64,000 nt of DNA from positions 3,717,563 to 3,781,562 of the forward strand of contig NW_022145601.1 in assembly GCF_000002235.5 (NCBI RefSeq). Direction: 5' to 3'. Position numbers and translations under genes: made by a program. The notes beneath the pieces were generated by a model. It was not told the origin of the DNA, did no database searches, and saw nothing but the letters and a program-made list of their open reading frames with translations. Positions 1-11,610 of this stretch are shown piece after piece; position 1 is the first letter of the stretch; every line of letters starts with the position of its first letter. Origin of the DNA: Strongylocentrotus purpuratus. Taxonomy: Eukaryota > Echinodermata > Echinoidea > Camarodonta > Strongylocentrotidae.

Positions 1-150
1 AAGGTGACAAGCATGATTCTTGAGTGCCGCTGGTGACTTCAAAAGCAGGTTCCCCTCTCTACCACCGGATCATGGAATGGCAGAGACACCCCTAGAGCCG
101 GAGAACAAGCAGAGAACGATGTCAAATCCCCGCTGATGATGGTCATGTTT
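1..150 (+). repeat. Dispersed repeat family, copy 1 (truncated by window edge)
   Basis: This stretch contains GGTGACAAGCATGAT followed by a segment ending in a run like CCCCTAGAGCCGGAGAACAA. The same ordered blocks recur on the opposite strand at about 2090-2330 and on this strand at 6893-7020, with substitutions and small gaps. Three diverged copies within 7 kb indicate an old interspersed repeat of unknown class. No convincing protein is encoded. Confidence 0.55.
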
Positions 151-319
151 GTGAGCGTATGATCTATTGAAATAAAGATTTGTGAGGCAAGTGCTTGCTT
201 AGTATGTGCACTGTTTACAGTGCTGATATTCGACAGGCATAGCTTCACATGTCCTTGTTTCAGTCGTAGTCAATGTAGTCACTGTGATGGTCTTAGCTCT
301 AATAACCTAGGTGGAGGAT

Positions 320-2040
320 GGCTGGTCCGATCATAGGGGAATGATTAGGGGTTTGGGCTTGATTGAAGGAGGGGCCCAAGCCATCTGAAAAAAATCTTCA
401 CATGCTGGGGGCAGGCTGGGGCATTTCATTCATCATTCAGGCAAAGATTCAACCTGGGAATTAATTTCAGTAGATTTCGATTTAAAAAAAAAAATTAATT
501 TTGTGAAAATGAGAATATAATTATAGACTATGTGTTTTTCAAGCAGTCATTTTCATTGTTTATATATATGTTGAACAAGTCAAATTGTATATAAATTCAT
601 TTCAGGATCATAAAGAAAAAGATCTTGATAGTTTTGAAATAAATTATCAACATTCTGTTATATACAAGAAAAACTAATTATTTTGACTTATACGCTTTAC
701 GTGCGTTACATACCCCCTTTTTACACTTTGATTTGTTTTCAAAATTAAAAAAGTACATTGATAGGACCAAGAATTATTTTTGAACATTTTTTTATCTCTT
801 ATAAAACCTTTGATTTGTTATACAAGATGCTAGAATTCTTCATCGATTAATAATGGACGCAATATCAAAATTTCCGCAGATTCATGAATTCACTTAGCTC
901 TGTCTAATAAGATACAGAACTGTGAAGCGTATTGCACCTTACGGCGTCATAAAAGAACCGCCGCGGGTATCTGATCGAGGCTTTAGTGCAGGGCGTTAAA
1001 TTTGCTCCTTCTGGCTAGAGAGAGCGGGAAGAGTCCTTGATAGAATACTCCTGAAACTCCTGAAACTCCTGAAACTCCTGATTCCTAATCTAGGGGCAGT
1101 TTACAGGCCTGGGAATGAAATGACACATATTGTCTTGTTTTCACACTTTGGTATCCAGTAGTTACCCCTCCTCCTCAATCTCTATTAAAGATTAAAGGTC
1201 AAACATCTCTAAACATGGTTGATTAGTCAGATATATGATACATTTGGGACTTTGCACTGGAAAACGTAATGATAATGGAGGCTTGTTTTCTTTGCAGGTC
1301 TTTCTGAAAGGCACTTTTCTTTCATGTTTGTTTCATATCAAGTCATAGGGTTGCTTACTTCAAATACAAATGGTGATACGTGCTTGTTGCAATTAAGGCA
1401 AAAATTTCATTTCAGGAAGTTGGCTTTCTAGCCAAAATGTTATTCTATGTCTTTGGTCATATATCTAATTTTCAGTTTCCCATTTGTAAATGTTAAACTG
1501 CCACCCCCCCCCCCCCAAAAAAAAAACAACAACAGACATCAAAACGGTAGAAACTTTTTCGTAGTATACATTATCATTGGAATGATACAGGTGGATGTAC
1601 TCGTAATGGTAAAAAATGAGCAATACGCATATTTCTTATTCTAAAATACTTTTTCTTTTTTCTTTTTGACCTTTGATAAAAGTGTTTTGCACTTTATTAT
1701 AGGTAACTACTGTTGCAATTTAATAAAAATCCATTAAAACGTCAAACATTATGTTAGCTTCTGGCTCCAGTAGCAGAAGTTATTTATACATTTTTAAATA
1801 TGTCTTAAATATAGTAGGTTCTGGGGGCTGGCCACTTTGGCCATTAATGTTCAAGTTTGCACAACACACCTTATGCGACGAGAAATGCCATGGCTAAAAT
1901 AGCACTAATCTTGTGTTTTGAGATGGGATATATCATGTCCATGGCTTCTCGGTTAATCTATTCCTGTGCTTTAGTCTTTCTTTGGGATGCAATATTATTG
2001 TGCACCAGTAACTGAAGTAGGCAACCCGATGACGATCTTT
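320..2040. other. Intergenic, no gene recognised
   Basis: AT-rich sequence with no splice-flanked coding segment I recognise. A short perfect tandem of a 9-bp unit (ACTCCTGAA) lies at about 1045-1080, and a poly-C/poly-A tract at 1503-1526. Confidence 0.5.
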
Positions 2041-2089
2041 TAACATCAGATTTCTCTACCCCTCCCCCTCACTTTCTTAATCGGAGCTT

Positions 2090-2330
2090 CGCTGGTTCTT
2101 TCTCCCCCGGCTAAACCCTCTTGGATGTTGACCTCTGGTCATCCCCTTATTCGCACTGCATATCACTCTCATACATCCATGGGTTAGCAGGCTAAACATT
2201 TTTCTCTTCTTGTTCCCAACCTCCAGGGGCGTCTCCTGCCATTTCATGGGAAGATGGTGTAGAAGGGAATCTGTGTTTGGAACCATCAACTGTTCTCCTG
2301 GATCATGCTTGTCACCTGAACTGTGATGAC
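2090..2330 (-). repeat. Dispersed repeat family, copy 2 (inverted)
   Basis: Read on the minus strand, this copy starts near CAGGTGACAAGCATGATCC and follows the same order of blocks as the copies at 1-150 and 6893-7020. An open frame exists on this strand, but its sequence resembles no protein family I know, and the other copies do not preserve it. Confidence 0.55.
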
Positions 2331-2339
2331 CCAAACATC

Positions 2340-3170
2340 AGGTTTCGACACTGGATGGATGAGAAGCAGATTTCATGGAATCAAGGTAGTAAGAAAGTCA
2401 CGTTTAAAAGCATTTGCCATTAATTTTAAGGTTTTTTAAAGGGTTGGTCCAAAATATGTAGAATACATCCTTTCTGTCATGATTGGTCTAACATGACAAT
2501 TTTCGGCATGGCTGTACATTGTCAAATTTCCCAAATGGTATTCTACATACATTAGTTAGGATTTTGGGGCTTTGTGGACTGATGTAAGGTGGGAGGGGAG
2601 GTATTCATACTTTAAAGGGATGGCTTGTTTGCGTAAGTTACTTATAGTATGTCAGTTAGATTCTTCATGGAGGAGGGGGCGCGGGTCGGTTTCACCCTTC
2701 AATATCCTAGTGGTTTTAATGATTAGATATTTATATTTGTATGCTTTGAGAGAATGTCCTAGATTCATTCCCTTTGTGCATGGTGTGTATATATTTAGGG
2801 TATTCCCGTTGGTTTTTTAAAAGGAGAGAAGGCGGGCCTGCCGTGTCCTTAACTTCGCGAGTCTTATTGATGTAATATCCTTTCTGTTTGCTGGCTTCTT
2901 TATGGATATGGTCTAGATTTATTTTCTCCCCTTTTGTTGTTGTATTCTAGATGAAACGCATTGATGGGCCACGCCTGTTAATTTTTTGTTGTTGTATATG
3001 TCTGGCCAATTTTGAGCACACCTTGTGTCATAATTGATACTGCAATACCGTAAACAGTACAGCCAGCGACGTGCTTAATAATCAGAGTTGATTATAAATG
3101 GTCATTGAGGCAATTATGACTTAAGATCATTATAGTGTCAGCGGCATGTCTTCGAGCTGGAAGACTTTGA
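2340..3170. other. Intergenic, no gene recognised
   Basis: No coding signal, repeat or RNA gene that I can support. The stretch ends at a LINE remnant. Confidence 0.4.
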
Positions 3171-3172
3171 CT

Positions 3173-3289
3173 AGCAGTGCCGCAAGGCTTGTGTTTTCAC
3201 TTCGGACTCACACACAACCTCTTGGACTCAATATGCATTGGTTGCCTGTGCGACATATAATAGCTTTCAAAATCTACGGCTCAGTAAAC
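3173..3289 (+). mobile_element. LINE reverse-transcriptase C-terminal fragment (CR1/jockey-like)
   Basis: One frame reads SSAARLVFSLRTHTQ, then LHWLPV-type residues (MHWLPVRHIIAFKIYGSVN). It matches the conserved end of non-LTR reverse transcriptases, where 'AARL' is followed about 20 residues later by 'LHWLPV..R..FKI'. Only about 39 codons survive. No poly-A tail or target duplication is visible, so this is a decayed internal scrap of a LINE 3' region. CR1/jockey-like is the most likely clade, judged from motif memory only. Confidence 0.65.
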
Positions 3290-3348
3290 AAGTCTATTAA
3301 TGTCCGGAGTGAATAAATGACTGCCTGGTTCGTTGTCCTCAGGTCCAT

Positions 3349-3470
3349 CATTAGAGACTTTTAGATTTGCGTGGACTGATACGTGTGACGTCCATTAAAG
3401 ACAGTGCATTAAAAGGACGTTGATCGTAGCAATCCACCTTTGTCTTCGTGCAAATCTAAAAGTCCCTATT
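3349..3470. repeat. Short inverted-repeat (MITE-like) element
   Basis: The left arm ACTTTTAGATTTGCGTGGA and the right arm TCGTGCAAATCTAAAAGT are near-perfect inverted repeats about 100 bp apart. This architecture fits a small fold-back or MITE. No target-site duplication is obvious. Confidence 0.45.
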
Positions 3471-3499
3471 TACATGCTTACTAATCGTCTCTCTAAGAA

Positions 3500-5095
3500 A
3501 AGTGTGGGAGAATTTCTTACCCACTGATGACATTCTACATAGAGCCGATCGAGTGAGGGACTAGGGACAGACAACCAAACCAATTTGGCCTCTTTCCTCG
3601 TTATGACACGCCACATAGAGCCGATCGAGTGAGGAACTAGGAACGGACAAGCAAACCCGTTTAGACCTTTTCCTTGTGATGACATCCTACATAGAGCCAA
3701 CTGAGTGAGGGACTAGGGACAGACAACTAAACCAGTTTAGACTCTCTCTTTGTGATGACACGCCACCGTCATAGAGCCGACTGAGTTAGGAACTAGGAAT
3801 GGACAACAAAACAAATTTTACCTCTTTCCTTGTGATGACATCCTACATAGAGCCAACCGAGTGAAGAACTAGGAACGGACAACCAAACCCGTTTAGACCT
3901 TTTCCTTGTGATGACATCCTACATAGTGCCGACTGAGTGAGGGACTAGGGACAGACAACCAAACCAATTTCACCTCTTTCCTTGTGATGACATCCAACAT
4001 AGAGCCGACCAAGTGAGGGATTAGGAACGGACAACCCAACCCGTATATACTTTTTCCTTGTGATGCACGCCACATAGAGCCGACTGAGTGAGGGACTAGG
4101 GACAGACAACCACACCAATTTGGCCTCTTTCCTTGTGATGACATTCTACATAGAGCCGATCGATTGAGGGACTAGGGACAGACAACCAAACCAATTTGGC
4201 CTCTTTCCTCGTTATGACACGCCACATAGAGCCGACTGAGTGGGGAACTAGGAACGGACAACCAAACCAATTTGGCCTCTTTCCTTGTGATGACATCCAA
4301 CATAGAGCCGACTGAGTGAGGGATTAGGAACGGACAACCAAACCCGTTTAGACGTTTTCCTTGTGATGCACGCCACATAGAGCCGACTGAGTGAGGGACT
4401 AGGAACAGACAACCACACCTCTTGGCCGATCGAGTGAAGAACTAGGGACAGACAACTAAACCAGTTTAGACTCTCTCTTTGTGATGACACGCCACATAGA
4501 GCCGACTGAGTGAGGAATTAGGAACGGACAACCAAACCAATTTGACCTCTTTCCTTGTGATGACACGCCACATAGAGCCGACTGAGTGAGGGACTAGGGA
4601 CAGACAACCAAATCAATTTGAACTCTTTTCTTGTGATGCACGCCACATAGAGCCGACTGAGTGAGGAATTAGGAACGGACAACCAAACCAATAAGAGCCA
4701 ATCGAGTGAGGAACTAGGAACGGACAACAAAACCCGTTTAAACCTTTTCCTTTTGATGACACGCCATATAGAGCCGACTGAATGAGGGAATACGGCCCAA
4801 CAACCAAACCAGTTTGGCCTCTTTCCTTGTAATGACACGCCACATAGAGCCGACTGAGTGAGGAACTGGGAACGGACAACCAAATCAATTTGACCTCTTT
4901 CCTTGTGATGCACGCCACCACATAGAGCCGACTGAGTAAGGGACTAGGGACAGACAACCAAATCAATTTGAACTCTTTCCTTGTGATGACATCCTACATA
5001 TAGAGCCGACTGAGTGAGGGACTAGGAACAGACTACCAAACCAGTTTAGACCCTCTCTTTGTGATGATACCCTGCATATAAGAGCCGATGGTGGG
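3500..5095. repeat. Tandem satellite, about 76-bp unit, about 21 copies
   Basis: Each unit contains CTTTCCTTGTGATGACA, then CATAGAGCCGACTGAGTGAG, then a GGGACTAGGGACAGACAACC-like segment and CCAATTTG. Units alternate between a few variants (GGGACTAGGGACAG versus GGAACTAGGAACGG; TTTGGCCTC versus GTTTAGACC), which suggests higher-order or mosaic amplification. Several minus-strand open frames exist only because the repeat lacks stops in some registers; 76 is not a multiple of 3, so they shift frame from unit to unit and are not genes. Confidence 0.93.
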
Positions 5096-6132
5096 ACAAA
5101 TCCTCAGGGAAAACATCAGAACTGGCATATGAAATGTATGGACACTCTTTTAAGCAGCCTCACTGAATTGTTCATAATGAATGTAAATGGACCGTTGTAA
5201 AGTTCAGCATAGTCACATCTCTGAAAATACGACAGCCTCGAAGCGTGGAAGTACTGCCGACAGAGAATGCTAGAGTCTGAGGGATGAAAAACAGTATGAT
5301 CGTCAAAGCCCGATAGATGGCACCTAGAGTATACATCTCAAGTTGATAGTACATGCAGCTTGGCAGGAGACCCTGGTATTGACGCCCTACCGGAATGAGT
5401 TCTAAGAAAGACTGCTTAATACGGAATACAGATAATACATACATTGCATGACATAGTGATCAGGGACATCCTGCAATGATTTAGCACTCAACATCCTGGC
5501 CGGAGAGAATGAAAAACTTCAGCACTCTGCCAAAGATTGTGTAATGTGGTTGAATGCATGAACTACCAGACTATTGTCTTTATTCACCATACAAGGAAGT
5601 ATTTGCTACATAATTCAATGGGGGGGGGGGCTAGGCTTTTTACTTGAACCTGAGCTTCCTACAAAGATTAAGCTAGATTCGGAGAGGCTGTGGAGCCCGT
5701 GATGATTTTGCAAGCATCCGGCACACTAAACGATGAGATTGTTGAGACAATGTCATTTTGATCCAGCTCATAAATGGTGGAAGCAAGCATATCTTTGCAT
5801 TGGCAGAGGAGTCAGTGGCTGATTTTACCCGGGAGTGAAGTGATTCAAGTGATACTGTACACTGCCCCATCCCATCTTATCCCTATGCAGGCTTGATGAG
5901 ACATGACTACATAGACGATGGGGAATCCCATGCCATTTGATTCAGCTCATGAAGATCTTTATGATTGAAGCACACTTAAATTATAGAGGAGACGGTTACT
6001 GGTTAGGACAATGCCTAGGACAATGACGAGGGAGGCAATGGTGTATACCATCTCCATCTCATTTCAACCTCTCTCTATACTGCATCAATTGAGAAGAGCA
6101 ACTGATGGTTTGTTAACAGAAGTCCTGGCTGG

Positions 6133-6290
6133 AGTCTGAACAACCTAAGATATGCAGAAAACAGCACCCTTCATGCCACACGCATGGAAAAGTTGAAGAA
6201 CTGTTGGAAACAGTAAATAGAGAAAGCCAAGCTCTTGGGTCGCGTTTCAATGTCGCCCAAACCAATCTGATTCACCAAATGAGTCACATT
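6133..6290 (+). mobile_element. LINE reverse-transcriptase fragment (palm motif region)
   Basis: One frame reads LNNLRYAENSTLHATRME, where the usual catalytic box is YADD. Shifting frame by one, the adjacent sequence reads VEELLETVNRESQALGSRFN followed by VAQTN. In non-LTR reverse transcriptases the YADD box is followed by 'EEL..LL..V...S...GL.LN..KT', so this is a decayed copy with an altered active site (YAEN) and a frameshift. It continues to about 6400 without further recognisable motifs. Confidence 0.7.
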
Positions 6291-6408
6291 ACAACTTATG
6301 CCCGATTTTCGTCAACTTTGTTTCAAAAAGACTGCAAAGAACGCGCGGAAAATTATTCCTGCCTTGTGGATGTGGAAAAATTCGCGAAATTTTCAGTTGG
6401 AGGGAGAG

Positions 6409-6690
6409 GGTGAGAGAGAGGAAAGGGGGTGAGAGGGAAGTGGGAGGGGAAAGGTGAAAGAAGGGGAGAGTAGATTGGGGAGGGAGGGGATCTGGGAGAC
6501 AGAGAGGGAGAGGAGAGGGGTATCGGGTGGGCGACTGAGACGGAGAGAAGAGGGGAGGGAGGGGATCGGGGGATTGGGGACGGAGAGGGAGAGGAGAGGG
6601 GTGGGGATGAGGGACTTAGACGGAGAGAGGAGGAAAGGGAGGGAGTCGGGGGATGGGGACAGAGAGGAAGATGAGAGTTTTTTTTCTCTC
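6409..6690. repeat. Purine-rich (GGGA/GAGA) low-complexity tract
   Basis: About 280 bp of G/A-only sequence containing quasi-tandem copies of a unit like GAGAGGAGAGGGGT at roughly 70-80 bp spacing. Long open frames on both strands here are compositional artefacts. Confidence 0.85.
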
Positions 6691-6892
6691 TTCATTTTTG
6701 GGTGGGGGTGGGTACTGTGTATTTTTTTTTATAATATAGTTTAGTTTAGTTTAGAGCCACATACTTTAGGGAACCAAATATTGGGCAAAAAGGGGGCAAA
6801 TGCGTTTTTACGTGACTCTTTTACTATGTTGGTTCCTTGAAATCTGCATCATCCATGCAGTGCCTAACCTTTTGGTTGAGTCTGATCAGTTT

Positions 6893-7020
6893 TAGGTGAC
6901 AAGCATGATACAGGAGAGCTTTTGGTGGCTTCAAATGCAGATTACCTTCTGCATCATCGGCTCATGAATGGTATTGAGACAACCCTAGAGGAGCAGAGCA
7001 GAAAAAGAGAGAGATGTGGC
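6893..7020 (+). repeat. Dispersed repeat family, copy 3
   Basis: Begins TAGGTGACAAGCATGATAC and parallels the blocks at 1-150 and, inverted, at 2090-2330. These comprise a GCATCATCGGCTCATGAATG-like block and an ACCCTAGAGGAGCAGAG block. Confidence 0.55.
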
Positions 7021-7137
7021 GCACTGTTAACCTGAAAGATGTGTGAGTTTTGAGGCCCAGCGCATACTACATGATCTCACCACGACCTGGTCTCGGGAGA
7101 AAAGGCAAAGGGTTTGGTCTTAATTCTTGTTCATGCT

Positions 7138-7198
7138 AATCTTCCTCATCAAGGTTCTTCACTTTTCAAGAGCAGTTGGAACCTTGATGAGGAAGATT
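7138..7198. repeat. Perfect 20-bp stem, 21-nt loop hairpin
   Basis: Arm 7138-7157 (AATCTTCCTCATCAAGGTTC) is exactly reverse-complementary to arm 7179-7198, separated by 21 nt. The size resembles a compact pre-miRNA or a small fold-back. No lower stem extension or bulges typical of a Drosha substrate are evident. Confidence 0.8.
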
Positions 7199-7199
7199 T

Positions 7200-7915
7200 G
7201 ACATTGTTAGATATTGCACACCGGGACCCTTTGCATATTCTTCCAAAATCAGGCCGTTGTTGGATCATGTATTGTGGGCTGGGGTAGTGTGAATGGAAGG
7301 CTGGAGGTACACAGGATGAGGGAAAGTCATCGGGGAAGGATACCCAATAATCCTTGCAAAGTCTCAAACATGTATTTTTTTTTTAAATTGTGTTTTCCTC
7401 TTAGCAGCAACATGATTAGGCAAGGGGAAACCCTCCTTCCGGAGATTTTCTGTTTGACCGTACTTTAATAGGGATTCAAGGTAATGCACAGTGTCATTGG
7501 TTTTAAAAACTTAGGGTCAAGTAATGAACAGTTATCTGAAGTGAGCAGCTTGAGATCAAAGGCTAGGCAAATATGACCATCTCATTCAATAGTTAATTGA
7601 TGTCTCATTGAAAGTATGGTCTGTGCTACTCAAAGCCGGGAAGCTGCATTTTCATTTCTAGACATTGTAGGTAGTCATGTCATGTAGATCGAGTGCGGAT
7701 CCACCGCATCTCCCTTAAGATTGAGCTAGTATAGGTGGTGAGGTATTCAACAAGCCTCGATGATAGTCCCTCACTTAGCTTGCTCCTCGGCCCCAGCCAG
7801 GAGCGGAGGGAGGGAGGGGTGTAATTGTATTTGCCCGTCAAATTGGTGGCTGATACTGACACTGTGCATTACCTTTAGCTGAGTGGGATGAAACTTTTAT
7901 CATTAATAGTGTTTT
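7200..7915. other. Intergenic, no gene recognised
   Basis: No supported coding exon, RNA gene or repeat boundary in this stretch. Confidence 0.4.
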
Positions 7916-8330
7916 ATGACGATGATGATGATGGTTTTATTTTAATTAAGATTATTATAATTACTATTAGTTATCATTAGTATTTACATTATTATTGTTG
8001 TTGCTTTTATTATTATTATTTTCCATTATCCTTTAAATAATTATTATCATTGTTAAGACCATAATTAATATTTTAATATAATTATTATTATTGTTAAAAT
8101 TATTTTAATTAATATTTTAATATAATTATTCCATTATCCTTTAAATAATTATTATTATTGTTAAGAGTATTTTAATTAATATTTTAATATAATTATTCCA
8201 TTATCCTTTAAATAATTATTGTTAAGATTATTATAATTAATATTAGTTATTATTAGTAGTAGTATTATTATCATCATCATCATCATCGTCATAAACATTG
8301 ATATTATTATTGATATTAACTACGTTGGGT
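7915..8330. repeat. AT-rich tandem region
   Basis: Imperfect direct repeats of about 60-65 bp share CCATTATCCTTTAAATAATT and TTAATATTTTAATATAATTA. They are flanked by ATT/GAT trinucleotide tracts at both ends. No coding potential. Confidence 0.75.
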
Positions 8331-8889
8331 TGCATTCTCATTTGAACCAAACAGCTTTAAGATCAAATCATGTTCTCCGATATCTCTGGGACAGGCGTCT
8401 CCTTCAGAATGGCAGAAGAACAAACTCTGCATTTGATCACAACTAGATAAATCTTTGTTGATGCGTCTGGTTGTGACCAAACGCAGAGCTGTTTACTTCC
8501 TCTTTCCTGAAGATGCCTGTGCTAGTGACATCGAACTCCATGATTTGGTAAGAGGGGTCTGTTGGGTTGAGATGAGAAGAACTCTAACATCTATAGGGTA
8601 TTAAGCCCTTGTCATGATAGTGTCTATTGTCTCTCATAGCTTTATTTTATTTACCATAATTAATCATATGTATCTACCTATTATTGCTTAGTATTATAGT
8701 ACTCTAATTATAATTATTCTTTATTGATTAATTTATATGTTAGTATAATTTACATGTTAGTATAATTTATATGATAGTATAATTTAGTTTATCCCACATA
8801 CTTAATTAAATTTAATTATCGTTATTATTATATTAGTTTCATTATTTTTATTTTTATTATTATTTATAATGAGTAAAGGATTATTTCGT

Positions 8890-9295
8890 GACATTGTTAC
8901 CACTCCCGTCAGATTGCGTGTGTGTAGAGCAGTCATGGAGTGATTTATCTCCTAGCAATTGGTGACGTAGGATACATGGGAGGCGCTCGGTTTGGGAAAC
9001 TTTCAGCTTCTTTCATTCGTCAGTTATCCTGCACTTGTTCGGTTTGTTGGAGAGAGATAGCAGTGCGAGTGAGTGTGTGGTGGTGCTACGTCTGACATAA
9101 CACCGCCACACACCCACACGCACTCCTCTTTCTCCTCAACTAGCCGAATTTGTGCATTTTAACCGACGGATGGTAGAGGCTGATCGTGACTCGGATCGGG
9201 CGTTCCTGCGTCATCTTTTGTTTGGGGATACAATCACACCATGGCTTGTCTATACACATGCAATGAGATGGGAATGGTAACAATGTGACAAAACT
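8890..9295. mobile_element. Non-autonomous TIR element, about 405 bp
   Basis: The left end GTGACATTGTTACCACTCCC and the right end GGGAATGGTAACAATGTGAC are inverted repeats matching at 18 of 20 positions. A second, inner inverted repeat (GTGTGTGGTGGTG with CACCGCCACACAC) lies near 9072-9113. There is no open frame for a transposase. Class is not assigned because no target duplication was found. Confidence 0.6.
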
Positions 9296-9559
9296 CATCC
9301 TTTATCCTTTATCAACAAAACAATTGCTCACATGGGTATTATATGAAGTTATATTATTGTACATATGTTATTTTTGTTATTGTTGTTCATGTAACGAAAA
9401 AAAAGAAAAAACCACGAGAAGCAAACAGTAGCTGAACAACAAATAAACCGTGTCTTGAGTCTTTATTTACCTGTTGATGTTCACGTGCTGGTGTCGAGAA
9501 CGAATGAGAGATTGAGAGAGGGTGATACCGATTCCGATGTAAAACAATGGGAGTGAAAG

Positions 9560-10312
9560 CAGGGGTGTCGCTAGACATTTTTTCAGTGTGTGTGTGTGTG
9601 TGTGGGGGGGGGGGGGTTGGGCCACCAATTACCAACAAAACTAGCCACCGATCACCGACAAATACGGTCTACAAATGTAATCCCATAAACCCGGAGCCGA
9701 AAGCTCAGTAAATAATTTTTCCTATGCACTATCTACAATACGTGCGTATGCGCACATTATCATTTTCCTCGACGACATAAATATACGATTTATTTCGTCA
9801 ACTTAGTCAGCATATTAGCCAGGCACGAAATATTTAAAAAAATATATATATACATATACATGTGTATATATTCTTTTATTTTTTTAATGAAAAAATAAAA
9901 AATAAATTAATGAACAAAAAATGGGGGAAAATAATTTTAAGACACAAATTAAAATAACTTTTAAAAAAATCCGCCCGCCTTCCCCTACTCCAGAAAAGTT
10001 TGATGGAGATTCCGAACATGATAATGATTTTTCTTAGAAATCATCAATAATTCTGGAATCTAGCTTTAAAAATGACCGACTCAGAACGCTTGAGGAAAAG
10101 CCCAGTTTCGGAGCTGTATCGCGCAATAGCACATGACGTCACTGCAGGAGCCTCTTCGGTGAAAAGGAGGGTGATTTAGGCATTACAAAATTTCCCTCCC
10201 CTTTTATTCATTTTTCCTGAGAGCAGCGCATTTTATCGACAATATCCTGACAGGTGTGGGATGTCGCACCCCCCATCCACCCCCCCCCCCCCCCCCTGTA
10301 GCGACGTCCCTG
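9560..10312 (+). mobile_element. hAT-like non-autonomous element with poly-C/G, copy 1
   Basis: Starts CAGGGGTGTCGCTAGAC and ends GTAGCGACGTCCCTG, which are inverted termini of the CAGGGGYG type. Flanking octamers AGTGAAAG and AGTAAAAT agree at 6 of 8 positions, as expected for an old 8-bp hAT duplication. Interior blocks (ACCAATTACCGACAAAACTAGCCACC-like, TACGTGCGTATGCGCA and a GCGCATTTTATCGAC segment) recur inverted in the element at 30434-31687. No transposase is encoded. Confidence 0.7.
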
Positions 10313-10489
10313 AGTAAAATGGAAATAAGTTGAAATGCTGATTTAAAAGACTGAAATGGGAGAGAAAATGGAGAGTGAGATAAAAAGCAACAAAGAAAAG
10401 GATTGGAGGAGGAGGAATGGTGTAAAAGGTATGCAGCGAGGGGAATGAACTGGGAGGGGGGGGGGGGGGGGGAGGGGGGCACTCGTTTT

Positions 10490-10600
10490 CCCGAAGGTTC
10501 GTTTTCCCGAAGGTTCATAATTCCGAAACACAAATTTCCCATACCTATAGGGGTTCATAATTCCGAACATGAAATAGGGTTCGTAATTCCGAAAATGGAA
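10490..10600 (+). repeat. Short tandem array of GGTTCATAATTCCGAA-type units
   Basis: Units GTTTTCCCGAAGGTTC occur twice, followed by three copies of GTTCATAATTCCGAA or GTTCGTAATTCCGAA at irregular spacing, next to a poly-G tract. No coding role seen. Confidence 0.7.
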
Positions 10601-11535
10601 ATGGAAAAAGATACCTGCATGTAAACAACAAACGAAACGTAAAAGGAATTCAGGAGGCCTAGACAGCCCATCCACCCTCTCCAAATAAGAAAGGAAGGAA
10701 GAGAGGAAAGTTAGAAAGAGCATGGACTTAATACGGATGGACATTCAACGTGATTCTTTCTTTGATCCAATCATAGTCGGCTCCTTCTGATCATGTGCAT
10801 CTTAATGAGAACATTCAGCTATTTTAACAATAACGACTGCGTAAGCATTTTCGGTCATTGACAAAGGAGCAGTTTCCCTCTCTTGGGTTTTGTTTGGATG
10901 GTGTGCTCTGTAAAAGTGTGTCTTAAATAAAAGCGTCCTCAATGGAGAGCAGCAAAGTTGAAAAGCAGACGATTTTGGTGATATGAAATGTATTATTACT
11001 GATTCGCAAACTTTCGCACACACCTATGACCTTATAAAACAATTAGAAGGCCATGATCTGTATCAGCCCTGTGCGTTGTAACTCTGGAATATTATGAGGA
11101 AATAGGGGGAAACGGGATTTTAAATCACAACCAAAATATCCAAAAATAACCTCTATCTGGTAATATCAACATGTTTTTCAAAAAAAAATACATGTACAGT
11201 ACACGGAACAACAATTTCCGATTATAAGCCAGAACTGCACGTCTATTTTCCATGATTTAGGCGAGTAATTATCTTCTGCGCATGTAGATTAACATTTGTA
11301 AAATCACTATCTTGATTTTGTCCCGGCTTTTTGCCGGCGACCATGATGAGACCAAAGGGAAGAAACATGTACGGAATGTTATTGAGACGACATTGACGGA
11401 GACAATCACAATGAATTCGTTAAGAAAACGATGAATGTCCATCCGTAATAGGTTCATGGAAAGAGGGAATAAGATTGAAATCGGTGACAGAGAGTGAAAG
11501 ATAGAAGGGGGTATCATGATTGATTAATAAGGTGA
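10600..11535. other. Intergenic, no gene recognised
   Basis: No supported exon or repeat in this stretch. Confidence 0.4.
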
Positions 11536-11539
11536 TATA

Positions 11540-11610
11540 GGTGATTTTTTTTTTTTTGGGGGGGGGGGGGGGGGCGGGGGGGGGCACGTCCCCCTTGGAT
11601 CCGCCACTGT
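11540..11610. mobile_element. Half of a poly-G hAT-like MITE
   Basis: Poly-T then poly-G followed by a right terminus GGATCCGCCACTG, as in the other poly-G elements of this window. The matching left terminus was not found, so the copy is partial. Confidence 0.45.

Noticed and set aside
3470-4966. Overlapping minus-strand frames with recurring HHKERGQIGLVV-like text
   Set aside because: The 76-bp satellite is read in shifting frames; not a repeat protein gene.
3500-5095. Could the regular 76-bp array be a CRISPR array?
   Set aside because: Units are contiguous variants with no unique spacers, and the genome is eukaryotic.
10133-10140. TGACGTCA CRE-like palindromes here and near 25047
   Set aside because: Both lie inside mobile elements, far from any gene start; an 8-mer is expected by chance.
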